Assembly (NCBI GenBank): GCA_027924645.1
Contig: BSBN01000445.1
Coordinates: forward strand, 8,849,001 to 8,913,000
DNA: 64,000 nt
Direction: 5' to 3'
Origin: Cunninghamia lanceolata
Lineage: Eukaryota; Streptophyta; Pinopsida; Cupressales; Cupressaceae
Shown: positions 23,553 to 35,389 of the stretch, in pieces
Layout: every line of letters begins with the position of its first letter
How positions within the stretch are numbered: position 1 is the first letter of the stretch
The notes under the pieces: model-generated
What the model saw: the letters and a program-made list of their open reading frames with translations, nothing else
Database searches by the model: none
What the model was told of the DNA's origin: nothing
Made by a program: the position numbers and the translations under genes

Positions 23553-23828
23553 ATGACAACAAACAATAACCAAAAACTAATTAAAACTCTTAATTTCTTC
23601 AGGAACTTCATTGGAATGGAAAATTCCGGAAATGAGTTCAGAGAAGATCAGGACAATAGCTCCATGGATAAACTAGATCAGATATTGAGTATGATGAAAG
23701 CAACTCAGGCTAGATTAGCCCACCTAGAGAAAAAGGTAGAAGGGCAATCTGAAGCTAGAGATGAGAGGTCTGAAAATCAAAGTGACCCGCATGAAGATAA
23801 CTCAAAAACATTAAGTATGGGATACAAG
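23553..23828 (+). pseudogene. Gypsy gag, N-terminal piece
   Basis: It starts MTTNNNQK (or at the internal MENSGNEF) and contains MDKLDQILSMMKATQARL and LEKKVEGQSEARDE, a likely coiled coil. The counterpart in the 63.6-kb element has LIAKLDQILVILNETKERL, which supports a real gag start. The hAT insertion at 23829 cuts the frame. Confidence 0.82.
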
Positions 23829-24901
23829 CAAAGTTGCATGGACACGGATACGGTGTCCGATACGGATACGATATCTGATACGGATACGGCTATTTTTCAA
23901 GACCCCCTAATATGGATACGGCTGGATACGGTGTATGTATATAAGAGACCCCCTAATATTTAGTTATTAAAATAATAAATTAAATTTTAATATAAAAATA
24001 TATCATTAATAAATTATATTTTAGTATAATAATAATATATTTTTTATTATATATATTACAAATTAAAAATATATTATCATATTAAAATATAATTTATTAT
24101 TTAATACCTAGATATTATAATTTTATTAATATGAAATATTAAACTTATTAAATTTAAATACAAATAAAACTAATATTAATGATAAATGATTTTTGATATA
24201 AACTTCATAAATAATAATAAAATTGTAAATAAACTTAAAGATTTAAATGTTAATAAAATTAATAGATTAATATTAATAATTTTAAACAGATTTATTATTA
24301 CCTCTAATAAGTAATAAACTTAAAGGCTTAGCCGATAGGCTTTTATTAGTTGATAGCCTTTATATAGCTCGGAATTGTCTCACGCTGTAAAAAAAAATTC
24401 ACGCAGGAAAATTTTCTAAACTCGTCGGTATTGTCTCATGCCGTAAAAAAAATTCACGCAGGAAAATTTCTAAACTCATCGGTTGTTCCTATTGGCGTAT
24501 TCCTTGAGCATCTAAGATGAAAGTCGCTGGCGTATTTGAGAAGTTCGCTGCGGGTTCGGGAAGCTCTGCCAAAACCCGACTTTTCCTTAAAACCCGAGTG
24601 TCTCTCCGCCAAGCGCCACGGTCATCAGCAGATAGAATGTTATCGCAAGAGGGCATGAAGCTTAGGGTTTTTCGTTGACGGGTTTAAAATTTTTATTTTA
24701 AAAAACTTTAGCTTGGATACGCTACAGTGGATTATCTTGCCGAATTCGCATGTATCGGGCACGGGTCAAAGTTTGGTCTCATTCTGGGTACGAGCGGGCA
24801 CGGTACCCAGGCCGTATTTGGGTCGTACCGTATCCGTACCCGTACTTGGTACGCCGGTACGCGTACCGGGGGAGGTGGGGCTGCCGTATCCAGTAACCCT
24901 G
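23829..24901. mobile_element. Non-autonomous hAT element (1.07 kb) inside gag
   Basis: The 8-bp TSD GATACAAG is exact (23821-23828 and 24902-24909). Imperfect terminal inverted repeats are CAAAGTTGCATGGACACGG at the left and CAGGGTTACTGGATACGG (reverse complement) at the right. Subterminal regions are dense in GGATACGG and CCGTATCC copies on both sides (about 23840-23940 and 24815-24905). The centre is AT-rich (about 23955-24310), with a direct repeat of TTCACGCAGGAAAATT near 24400 and 24455. No transposase is encoded. The class follows from TSD length and end structure. Confidence 0.9.
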
Positions 24902-25637
24902 GATACAAGAGAAGTAGACTAGCCGATGAGCTAACCAAAGATATGAAAAAGATAAAACCTCCTAAGTTCGAAGGCTCTAATTTGGGAGATGTTGCGGAGG
25001 CATGGCTGACGAAGATGGAAAAGTATTTTGAACTTCGAGACTATTCCGATAACTCTAAAGCAGCATGGGCAGCCTACCAGTTGGCAGGAGAAGCTGCCAC
25101 ATGGTGGGAAAATAAAAGGGCTGAAATGGGATTGGCAGTGGCTGATGTGTCATGGGATCAATTTGTGAAGATATTCCGCCAAAGATGGCTTCCGCAGTTA
25201 TTTTATGATAAAAAATTGTTAGATTTTGAAAACCTCAGGCAAGGACCCCTAACTGTCAATGAGTACTGAGAGAAATATACCTGTTTACTCAAATATGTTC
25301 CACAGTACCAACAGGATGAAAATTTTCGAGTACGAAAGTTCATAATGGGGCTAAACAATCGTATTGGAGGACCGGTAGATGTTTTGGCGCCTCAGACTAT
25401 GGATGAGGCCTACGAGAAAGCTGTTCGGCAAGAACAGAGATTGAAGAAGGATGATTCCTTCAGGGACAGGAAGCATAACAAGGGTAAGTGGGAACAGTCA
25501 CAACAAAATTTCAAAAAGAAGGGGTACAAGAATAATCAGTTTAAAAAGAATAATTACAACCCCCGGAAGGCTGAAAGCCACACTAGTAAAAGTACTGAAA
25601 AGAAGGGACAAAGCATTCCCAGAATAGGAAGAGGAAA
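24902..25637 (+). pseudogene. Gypsy gag, capsid and basic tail
   Basis: The capsid shows IKPPKFEGSNLGDVAEAWL, MEKYFELRDYSDNSKAAWA, ATWWENKRAEMG and FRQRWLPQLFYDKK. A TGA at 25267-25269 replaces a codon expected to be Trp (NEY-stop-EKY). The same frame continues through RKFIMGLNNRIGGPVDVLAP and a K/N-rich tail. No zinc knuckle follows, although the related element at 62.6 kb has one. The frame meets polymerase sequence by about 25640 with no protease between. Confidence 0.88.
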
Positions 25638-26706
25638 ATGGGAATTGAAGATAAGGAAGAGACCTTCACTGAAAAATACCCTTATTTTCGGGAATATCAA
25701 GATGTATTTCCCGGGGAACTACCTGGGTTACCACCTAGAAGAATATTTGATTTTGCCATTGATCTAGTACCAGGGGCTGAACCTGTTTCAAAAGTACCTT
25801 ACCGTATGACCACCTTAGAGCTGGTGGAGCTAAAGGCACAAATAAAGGAATTACTAGATAAAGGTTTGATACTACTGAGTGTTTCACCATGGGGTGCCCC
25901 AGTGATTTTTGTTAAAAAGGATGGGACTCTTCGTTTATGTATAGATTACCGAATGCTAAATAAGCTCACCATCAAGAACAAATATCCCTTACCTCGAATA
26001 GATGATCTTTTTGACCAAATGAAAGGGGCTGCAGTTTTCTCAAAAATAGATTTGAGGTCAGGATATCATCAGCTCAGGTTAAAAGAGGAAGACATTCATA
26101 AGACAATATTCAGAACTAGATATGGACACTATGAGTTCACAGTTCTACCCTTTGGACTCACCAATGCCCCAGCCGCGTTCATGAATTTAATGAACAGTGT
26201 TTTTAGAGATTGCTTGGATAAGTTTGTATTGGTATTCTTAGATGACATTCTTATCTACTCCAAAAAAGAGGAAGAGCACCTTCAACACATTCAAATAGTT
26301 CTTCAACAGTTAAAGGAACATAAACTATATGGAAAATTGTCAAAATGTACCTTCTTCCAGAAAGAGATACAATATTTGGGGCATATAATATCAGTTAAAG
26401 GAATTGCAGTGGATCCTGCTAAGATAAAAGCTATAGTGGATTGGCCAGTACCGAAGAATGTTCCTGAGGTTAGAAGTTTCATGGGATTAGCTAGGTATTA
26501 TAGAAGGTTTGTCGGATATTTTTCTAGAATTGCTCATCCCATTACCTCTCTTCAAAGAAAAAGAAAAAGATTCGAATGGACTGAAAAATGTCAAGAGGCA
26601 TTTAACCTATTAAAGAAAAAATTAACAACCGCCCCAATATTGATAGTACTAGATCCTAATGGTTGTTTTGTAGTTATAACAGATGCGTCGGGAGATGGAT
26701 TAGGTA
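25638..26706 (+). pseudogene. Gypsy reverse transcriptase and RNase H start
   Basis: This is the best-preserved polymerase in the window, about 355 codons. It opens with [20 protein letters not shown] and continues through [57 protein letters not shown] and [15 protein letters not shown] (catalytic FLDD), to [14 protein letters not shown] and [14 protein letters not shown]. RNase H begins at [14 protein letters not shown], where a small deletion shifts the frame near 26700. Sequence is closest to the 61-kb remnant. Confidence 0.93.
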
Positions 26707-27304
26707 GATGCAAGAAGGAAAGGTAGTGGCTTATGAATCTCGGAAATTGAAACAATATGGGCAAAATTATGCACCCCACGATTTAGAGTTAGCAGCTATT
26801 GTTCATGCCCTGCAAATGTGGCGACATTATTTATTAGGAAAAACTTTTGAACTTAAGTCAGATCATCAAGGTTTGAAGTATATATTTACATAGCCCAATC
26901 TAAATGCTCGCTAGAGAAGATGGATGGAGTTAATTGCAGATTATGATTTTGAGATTAGTTACATTAAGGGCAAGGAAAACAAAGTAGCTGATGCATTGAG
27001 TCGACGGAAGCATATAACGGCAATGGTGTCAATCAACACTGATTTTAGAACACAGGTGATTCAGAAATTAAATGAAAATGAATATTATTTGCAAGTACAA
27101 GAAGCTCTTCAGTCAAATCCACAGGAGCCTAAATATGAAGGTTTTCACATTGAAACAGATGGGCTTTTGAGATTTAAAGGTAGGATGTATATTCCAAAAT
27201 CTTCTGAGTTAAGAAAAACAATATGGAAAGAAGTACACACCGCACCATATTCAGGACACCCAGGAGTAACCAAGATGATGGCTGATGTCAAACGGTTATA
27301 TTTT
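26707..27304 (+). pseudogene. Gypsy RNase H and linker
   Basis: It continues in a new frame with [34 protein letters not shown] and FELKSDHQGLKYIFT, meets a TAG at 26891-26893, then resumes with ADYDFEISYIKGKENKVADA and LSRRKH. The linker ends GHPGVTKMMADVKRLYF before a stop. The order and motifs are those of gypsy RNase H. Confidence 0.88.
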
Positions 27305-27629
27305 TGAAAAGGAATGAAAAAGGATGCAGCAAGATTTGTGGTAGGATGTTTCGAATGTCAGAAGGTCAAGTAGAACATCAGCATCTAGCAGGATTACTTC
27401 AACCTCATAGCGTACCTGATTAGAAATGGCAAATTATTAGTACGGATTTTGTACAAGGTTTACCTATGACTAGGAATAGGCATAATGTCATATTGGTGGT
27501 AGTGGACAAACTCACCAAAGTGGCACATTTCATACCGGAAAATTTGACAGATGGGGCACCAGTGATCGCATGAAAATTTGTACAGGAAATTTTTTGTCTC
27601 CATGGAATACCAGAAAAGATCATATCAGA
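27305..27629 (+). pseudogene. Gypsy integrase, N-terminal half
   Basis: The zinc-binding region survives as AARFVVGCFECQKVK with a TAG nearby. The core then gives IISTDFVQGLPMTR (first Asp) and LVVVDKLTKVAHFIP, up to IISD at the solo LTR, where the TSD duplicates TCAGA around the second catalytic Asp. Confidence 0.85.
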
Positions 27630-29391
27630 TGTAATGTCCCCTATTGGGACAATACTAATTTTACCCTAAAAATTCAAATCCCACAAGTTTAGGGTTAGGG
27701 TTTCTAATTCCTAGAACAAAATGGTTTGATAGGGTGCCCAAGAAACCCTCTACCCTAGGCCCAAGAGCGGGTGCTTCACCCCTCTTGGCCCCATGTGGCC
27801 TCTTGCCATCCATATGGGGTGGGGTGCCCAGTGAGGTGTCCTATCACCGTTCCCCTTATCAGAACCATTCTGCTTCCTCTTATGATTCAATTAATCATCA
27901 TGATGGGAGGTTGGGGTGCAACTACAGAAGGGTGTCCCGGAAATCACTCCATCTAAGCCCAAGAGCGGCTTCCTATGCCCCCTTGGCCCACATGTGGCAA
28001 GCCTCAGCCATCCACCATGGGGTGGCGTACTTAGAGGATGATCCCAACGCCGTTTCCCCTCCTCGCAGGCCCTTAATTCCCTCATCATAACATTCATACA
28101 AGAATCCATATTAATGCACAATAAACTAATCAATTCATAGTTGCAAACAATTATATCAGCCATAAATAAATCATGTAGATGATATCACAATATGCATGAT
28201 CATATCTAAACACACATAGATCCTACCACACATACATTAACTTACAAATCTACAATCACAAGATAGCTTATGCAAACAGAGATTCTATGGTTTACTTGCT
28301 AATTTGTTTCTCTTCTTCCTTCAAATCTGCATACTTCTCTTTCAAATCTGCATACTCATATTCATAAGTCTGCTGATATATATATATATGTGTGATTTAT
28401 TCTTCCTCTCTTGATGAGTATATCAGCAAATATATATTTTATTCTCAATATATAAACAGATATCTCTACTCCTCATATTAGCTTACATGCATATTGGATA
28501 GTGAAACAATAATACATAAAACTCATGACTATACATATTAAACTACTAACATGTATCCTTGCTAATGAAAAACAACTATTAATAGATTACATATTAGACT
28601 ATATACATTAAACTACATATTATATATATTATACATATTAAGTTACTAATATGTATCCCTGCCTGATGACTGGTTTCTTGGCTTATTGCTGATCATAAAC
28701 TCAGAACTGTTTATTTTTTTCTTCCTTTATTCTTCCATATCTCTGCATCTTCTCTTTTTGTCTTAAATTCAAATCTTCTATATGTGTGTATTCGGATGTC
28801 CCTTTTCAATTCCTATTATCTATCATATATATCTTTACACCCTATGAGGAGAGCCACCTTTTGAAGATTGATGATTCTTCAAAGAGTCACAACTTTTATA
28901 CATCCACTGTCTTTACAAATTAATCGCAGCTCTCTGAATTAGCTTGAAATATATATTAAATATTGTTTTTTAACTTTTATGGAATCACAGCCTTGATGTC
29001 TAATTCAAGCACTGACTTTGGGTTCTTGCAAATCGTGGCTTATGCTGATCGCAGCTTTAAGAGATGCTGCCTTTAAGTTTTATTTAATCGCTACATACTC
29101 TTTGATCGCTGCCTCCTATTAGTAAATTTTATATTTATATTAATAACATTTTTAATTAATATTAATTGTTGATAATTATATTTTATATTTGTACCTATAT
29201 TTATTATTTATAAATACAATAAATATATTATATATGATAAATGTTTATATAATAATATCATTTAATATTATATTTACAATTATCATTGGCGACGGAAGGA
29301 ACAGACACCATATTGTAAGAGGGCAATTTCATCGTTTATCATGATGTTTAAATCTTTAATTTAAATAAAGCCTTAATATCGGGACATCACA
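27630..29391 (+). mobile_element. Solo LTR in the integrase core (1.76 kb)
   Basis: It starts TGTAATGTCCCC and ends CGGGACATCACA. The TSD TCAGA is exact (27625-27629 and 29392-29396), and integrase coding sequence continues directly after it. It holds a double GCCCAAGAGCGG..CTTGGCCC..ATGTGG module (27757 and 27957), shared with the 17663 solo LTR. Frames at 27734-28163 are artefacts of this repeat. Confidence 0.93.
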
Positions 29392-30060
29392 TCAGATAGA
29401 GATGTCAAGATGACACCCAGATTTTGGCAGACCATATTTTCAGCCTTGGGGACTCAGTTAAATATTAGTACAGCTTATCATCCCAAGACAGATGGTCAGA
29501 CAGAAAGGGTAAATCAAATTTTAGAAAATCTACTTAGAATGTACTGTATGGATCAACAATACAGGTGGGAGGAATATTTACCCTTGGCAGAATTTGCTTA
29601 TAACAACTCGTATCAGTCAGCAATAAAAATGGCACCTTTTGAAGCATTGTATGGTAGGAAATGTAGAACCCCTATAAGTTGGAATAGGTGGGAAGACAGG
29701 ATCATTCTAGGACCTAAAATGCTTCAAGAAATGGAAGAGCAGGTAAGAATAATCAGGTAGAGACTGAAAGAGGCCAATGACTGGCAAAAGAGTTATGTTG
29801 ATGCAAAACGTACTCCCAGACAGTTTGTAGTGGGAGAAAAAGTTCTTTTGCGGGTAAAACCACAAAAAAATCTATAAAATTTGGGAAAGCCTCTAAGTTA
29901 GCCCCAAGATATGTGGGACCTTTTGAAGTTCTAGAAATTATCAATCCTATGGCATACATAATTGCTCTACCCCCGGCTCTCGCCAGAATTCACAATGTAT
30001 TTCATGTTTCCTATCTCAAGAAATACTATGTAGGCTCTGAACATATGATTGATTGGAAAT
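29392..30060 (+). pseudogene. Gypsy integrase, C-terminal half
   Basis: After the solo LTR the core continues with MTPRFWQTIFSALGTQLNI, YHPKTDGQTERVNQILENLL (catalytic Glu), LPLAEFAYNNSYQSA and PFEALYGRKCRTPI. A stop near 29758 is followed by the C-terminal DNA-binding fold ([14 protein letters not shown], then [14 protein letters not shown] and [12 protein letters not shown]) in shifted frames. Confidence 0.9.
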
Positions 30061-30256
30061 CATTGAAGGTACGGGACCCTGGGGTGATCACAATAGAGCC
30101 ACTCCAAGTACTCGAGTACGTAAGCTGCACTTACGTAATCGCGAGGTGGTACAATGTAAGGTACAATGGGACCAGTATCCAGAAGAGAATGCCACCTGGG
30201 AAGATTATGATGAGATTCATCAAAAGTTTTCTTATTTATTCCCAAACAATTAAGAC
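30061..30256 (+). pseudogene. Chromodomain-like C-terminus of the gypsy polyprotein
   Basis: One frame encodes [20 protein letters not shown] followed by [17 protein letters not shown] and FPNN, stop. The pattern V-x-W-x(5)-ATWE is that of plant chromovirus chromodomains, which guide integration towards marked chromatin. The start is shifted from the integrase frame. Confidence 0.8.
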
Positions 30257-30325
30257 TTATGTGAGACTATGTTGTTAAATTTTGATATATATATTAATAA
30301 ATAATCATCGAGGATGATGATTCTT

Positions 30326-30338
30326 AAGGGGAAGAATA
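30326..30338 (+). promoter_or_regulatory. Polypurine tract
   Basis: AAGGGGAAGAATA lies directly before the 3' LTR and is the expected primer for plus-strand DNA synthesis. Confidence 0.78.
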
Positions 30339-32215
30339 TGTTACATCCCCTTCTACTGAACAATGAAATGTTGGTTATGTTGTTAGTTGTGTATAACTAC
30401 TTTCATGTGAATATGAATTTATTCGTTAAATAAGGTGTATAATAATGTGAGAATGATTTTCTTTTATATGCGAATATTTTTCAATTATATGTGAGAATGG
30501 ATGTATGGATATAATATATAAATGTTCGTATCAAGGAAATGATTTAACCTTCATTAATTGTCGAAGTGTTGCAGGACAAATCAAGCGACAAGAAAAAAGG
30601 AATATCAACAGGGAGAGGGTGGTTACGAGAATCAAAAAACATCAATATTGTCTAAGTCTAAGTCTAGACGACTATATCATTGTAGCCTTGGCCAAGGCAC
30701 ATACATATACATATATATTTCAAGTTAGTAAGAATTATTTCCTTTGTATATTAAATTATATATATTTTCCATTTACCTCATGAGGAGTGCTTAATGGTGT
30801 GCGAGCTAGAGTCTTGTTTGCAACTCCTCCACTCCACCCGCACACAAGAAGGAAATGTTCCTTCTTGCATGCGAACGGAGGGAAGGAGGAGGAAGCTTAT
30901 AATCGTTGGCGTTCATTCTTTTCTATCTCATTCTTTACTCAATCTTGAAACACAACATTCGTACCTTTTCCCAAAGAGTATTCGCAGGATTAGTAAGCTA
31001 TTGATCGCATTCTTGAGTGGCCTCGTCTCTGCAACTCGGAAATCCGAATCACATCATTCTTGTGCATGAGCTTCATGCTATTCTTACTCTATCAAATCAT
31101 TATCATAGGAGCGGCAACCAGAACCAGTTCGGCAATTAGGATTTGTCTTAAGCAGTCACATATTTCTCAGCTTCAACTTGCAGAGCTTATTCAGGCAAGA
31201 TAATGGTTCTTTTCCATATATTATAGTTCATCATGCGTTGGATAGAAATGCATTATTTTGGATAGCCGTAGCTGATCCTGACCACAACTCATTCTGTTAC
31301 TCTATATTTTTTGTTTTGCGATTCATGCATGAATCTCCTGAATCCGTATGTGTCTTTCAATTCCAAATCTTTTGAATCTGTAGAAGCATTGTCTCATACC
31401 TATATATTTACATCTATATGTATATATATATATATATATATATACTATACTATCATTTAGAAATCAGATTTCAGTCACTGAGTTAAAGGATAACTTTTTG
31501 TCTAAATGTTCTTATGCTGTAAATCTGTAAGCATGTCAAGTGGACTATACGTGTTTTTCATCCAAACCTGTAACCAAAAAGAAACATAAGAAATAATGTC
31601 AATGCCGAGCAAGGGTGAATGCTGACGACACAGTAGTGTCAGATAATTATTAGAAATCCTTGGCTAAGGTTACGATGCAATATAAACATCTGTCAGCTAT
31701 CGAGTACCAGATATACCACTGGTCAGAGTGATCTTTCCAGTTAGGAGGTACCTATAGGGAATGATCGACCAAGAGGTATAGGTTCTTGACACCAGGCTCA
31801 GAGGCATATTGATGTTGTTAGATTCTTCGTTAATTACCCTCGTGAAGGGTCGGGTTTCTTCAGTTGAAGAAGCACGAGAGACCAGTTGGTCTTGGTTGGG
31901 TGGATAAAACCCTTGTTGATATTCCTTTTTCCAAAATCCAGAGGAGGATCTGCAAACAAATCAGCAGGAAGCTATTCAAGTTGTACTTTTCTTAATCTCT
32001 CTTTCTACCTTAATATTTAAATTTCATTGAAGGAAGTTAGTTAACTTATTCTTGATTATATGTATTCTGTTAGAAAGATTATTTCAGCTGAAAATGAAAG
32101 TCAGTTGTAACATTTAAATTTTTATTGCATTCGATACTATTTTCATAATAGATAGTTATTCTCTCTGCTGAAATTCTATTACATGAAATCTGTTAAATAA
32201 GAATTGGGTGTTACA
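30339..32215 (+). repeat. 3' LTR of the gypsy element
   Basis: It starts TGTTACATCCCC and ends GGGTGTTACA, followed by the TSD ATAAA. It pairs with 19273-21127. Small indels, including a longer TA run near 31425, separate the copies. Confidence 0.95.
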
Positions 32216-33099
32216 ATAAATCTCTGCTCCTTATTATAGTCGTTGCCTTTGGTTTTACTAAGTCGGCTGAAAGGGAGTGGGCAATCTTTATTACATTAAT
32301 CCATTGATGACTTCTTAAATTAATCCATGATCATATTGGAAAGCAACTTTCATATCTTAAATTAATTCATCGAATGCATTGAAGGAGTCGGCCATAGGGG
32401 GGGACATGACAGCTTGAGAGGCCTCTAAGCAAATAGGTCCATAGAATTCACTAGGATAAGTTGTATTGTTAAACCAAACAAAACAACAAGCAATGAAACC
32501 AAAGACAAAGGGAGCCACTAAACTATAAGATAACTAAGCTTCTCTAGACCATACAAATGCGCAAGCCCATGAAAAAGGTTTTGCTAAGAGTGCTAGATAC
32601 CACCAAAGATACAAATGGAACTTAACCACACGTCTTCAAATTAGATCTTCTAGATTGTCCCGGCTAACAATCCATCCACCCCCTACAAAAGGGGATTTGA
32701 GTAAATAATCAACTATAGCGCTTGGGTTAAGCATAAGGTTCGTAATTTTTCTTACATCTCCATTGTTGGGAGCCTAGGTATCATATACGCCACCAAAATA
32801 CAAAGCCTTAAACACTAGGAGAAAAGAACCAACACCTAGCAAGATTAGGTAAATACCTAAATTGTGGTCATTTGGTTCCTATCTTTCCATACATAACCAA
32901 AAAATGGAAAAGATTCTTCTAAAAATTCAAGTCCGATTAGTGCATGATAAATACCACTAAATCAAGTGAAGTACCCCAAATACAAAATAGGGAAAAGTGT
33001 CCACAATTTCCCCACCAAGACTAATTCTCCATCCTAGAGTAGCTAGATGGGGAAGTAAAATCAATCCTTTCTCATACATAAGTTTTGTTCAGTACAAAA

Positions 33100-34442
33100 T
33101 GTAATGTCCCCTTTCCATCAGTAAGAAATTGAAAATATGTTAGCCTTGTTTTTTCATTTCCCGAAGGCTAACTTGAAGGTAAGGGAAATGTGACTTTTAA
33201 AAGATTATTATAAGTTATGGAATGCATCAATTTGCTAAAATATTCATTATATAACTTATATTCTTTTAAAAGTATATATTATGCTGTCTTAGTGGGCGTT
33301 GGGTCTGGTGGGACCCTTCCTCTATGAACGCCTATTCAAGGCAATGCTTGTTGTGGAGTGGGAGCGCATAGTGGTGGATATTAAATATTATTCTTCATTT
33401 GCATGAGCGTAGGGTGTTGGTGGAATCAGATTTATAGACCCATTCTCTCATTTTTGAGCTTCTTCATGCTATTTGGAATACGAATATTCATCTGGTGTTG
33501 TTTAGCAGAGATAATCTAGAGGTTGTTTAGCCTCAATCATCAACTGGTTTTGGTTGTGTAATATCAACCCTAGCTGGGAAATTTGTGATTTTCATCCAGA
33601 AAATCAAAGGAGCATAAATGGAGATGTTTTGCAGTTGTGTGGTTTTCCCTATTTTTTGTGTTTTGATGATCTTCAGATAGATTTTGGTTTGGCATTGATT
33701 TTGGGTGTGATGTTATGTGGTTTTATGAAGAATGTTATGTCTATAACAAGAAAATGATTTGAGTACAAATTCCTTGTAGCCGTACATCTAGAAAGTGGCC
33801 GTACCTATGAAGACTTTCTTCTAAGTGCAAAATTTAGAAACAAGGGAGTTTATTGTATTGTTTTGTTTTGTAGTGAGCAGAATAAGACAAACAATGGTGA
33901 ATAAGCAGCTTTGAACACTTTGAATAACTCCTTATTACTTGTCATACGGACCCTTGTTGTCGTACCTCACTAAGGGACATGAGCTTCAAGGAAATGAATC
34001 GCTCCCTTTTGGATCTGTCTACACTACTTGGAGTTGACACCTAGGCCATGGGAACATTTTGCAACAAGTTTGGTGTGGAGATTTGGGGTTTTGATAAAGT
34101 TATGAATGATTTGGTGATATTTCTGGGTGCAACCATGACCGTACCAGCAAGGTACAGGACTGTCCTCTGAGCTGGGTAGTATCTATTGTGTTGTCTAGGT
34201 TTGTTGCATTGGAACAGCAATAAAAATATATCCAGTTAATGTTTGCTACAATGATTGGGCTACTTGGCAATCCATATATGAACCATCCATTAGCCAGGAA
34301 GTAGTGGTAATCATCTTCCTTTGTGAACTTTGTCATTTTCTGAGTTGAATGTTTCTGATTTAATGAACAGCAGATGTCGATTTATGTCAATCAATTATTG
34401 TACTTTTAAAAATAAAAATAAAAGCCTAGGGTGGTCATTTTA
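33100..34442 (+). repeat. 5' LTR (1.34 kb)
   Basis: It starts TGTAATGTCCCC and ends GGTGGTCATTTTA; the 3' copy ends TTTCA, so the last C has become T here. A primer-binding site follows after one base. This uninterrupted copy shows that the 3' LTR is split by an insertion. Confidence 0.94.
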
Positions 34443-34443
34443 G

Positions 34444-34456
34444 TGGTATCAGAGCT
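34444..34456 (+). promoter_or_regulatory. Primer-binding site (initiator tRNA-Met)
   Basis: TGGTATCAGAGCT lies one base after the 5' LTR. Confidence 0.92.
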
Positions 34457-34676
34457 GGTCTCCTGCCAGCCTATGTGAATTTCCCTAACTCTGCATGCAG
34501 CAAACTAGTGCCAAAGAGAGAATATACCAGCAGAGGAAAGAGAGAAAGTCAAAACAGCCTGTGGTTCAAAGAACTCTGTTGAAGAGAACTTAGTCGTGGC
34601 AAATAGAGATAAAGAAAATTGTCCACCTGATAGTCCGAGTAAAAGGATAGAAAGGAAGTTTGATTAGATATTCGAT

Positions 34677-35389
34677 ATGATGGCCAGATTAATGAATAAA
34701 ATGGATCAGAACTTATTACAAGGCCCAAGAAATAATACTGAAGCCAGCAGCTCCCAAAATAGTGGTGCTGGAAATGACTATGTTAGAACACCCACCAAGA
34801 CTTCGATGGGATTAGCTGCGAGACCCCTTCAACCTTTCGTGAATAAAAGGGAAGAAACACCTGTTGTGCAAGAGGATAGAACTGCATTCACAGATGATAT
34901 TATGATATTGCATGATGAATATATGACACTTCCTAATCATGTCCGTAGAAACTTAACCTTTGATCAATATATGAATCAGAAAAAAAAGAATGGTGGAAGA
35001 CATGACAATAGGGACAACAAAGATTACAAGCATGCTCTGAGTAAAGTGTCCTTTGACCTTTTTGATGGTAGTGGAAAATGTTCTGCAAGAGCTTGGGTTC
35101 AGAGGCTCAACACATACATTACTTTGAAGCCTATGCCTGAGGAGACAGCCTTAAATTTTTCCACTTTACACCTACATGGGGCTACTTACGAAGGGTGGTA
35201 TCATGGTCTAGTGACATAGGGTCACAATCTGATCACAACCTATGATGAGTTCACCAATAGACTCATTGAGAGGTTTGACAAGCAAGATCTAGAGCAAAGC
35301 TTCAAGGACCTAGCACAGTTGAAGCAAACTGGTAACATTGATGCATACATCACTGAGTTTCAAAGACTTAGTGTAATGGTTTTGGATAT
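34677..35389 (+). pseudogene. Gypsy gag, N-terminal piece
   Basis: The frame starts MMARLMNKMDQNLLQ and includes LPNHVRRNLTFDQYMNQ, KVSFDLFDGSGKCSARAWV and YEGWYHGLVT, then a TAG at 35217-35219. Beyond it the capsid continues in frame (LAQLKQTGNIDAYITEF) up to the long solo LTR at 35390. It matches the gag at 12-13 kb block by block. Confidence 0.86.

Larger units (their letters stand above)
19273..32215 (+). mobile_element. Full-length Ty3/gypsy chromovirus-type element with three nested insertions
   Basis: Two LTRs (19273-21127 and 30339-32215) flank a primer-binding site, gag, reverse transcriptase, RNase H, integrase, chromodomain-like tail and polypurine tract. The TSD is ATAAA at 19268-19272 and 32216-32220. 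Subtracting the nested solo LTRs (21225-22978, 27630-29391) and hAT (23829-24901) leaves about 8.4 kb. Five differences in the first ~115 aligned LTR bases suggest moderate age. The polymerase belongs to the same group as the minus-strand remnant at 60.8-63.6 kb. The element is dead through stops, frameshifts and loss of its protease. Confidence 0.93.
17663..32411 (+). mobile_element. Solo LTR (about 1.8 kb of its own) in psbC, split by a gypsy element
   Basis: It starts TGTAATGTCTCC and ends GGGACATGACA, with the TSD GCTTG at 17658-17662 and 32412-32416. Its own sequence is 17663-19272 plus 32221-32411 (ATAAA is duplicated by the nested gypsy element at 19273-32215). Its termini match the solo LTRs at 21225 and 27630 and it shares with 27630 a duplicated module, so these are one family. 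There is no coding capacity. Confidence 0.92.
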
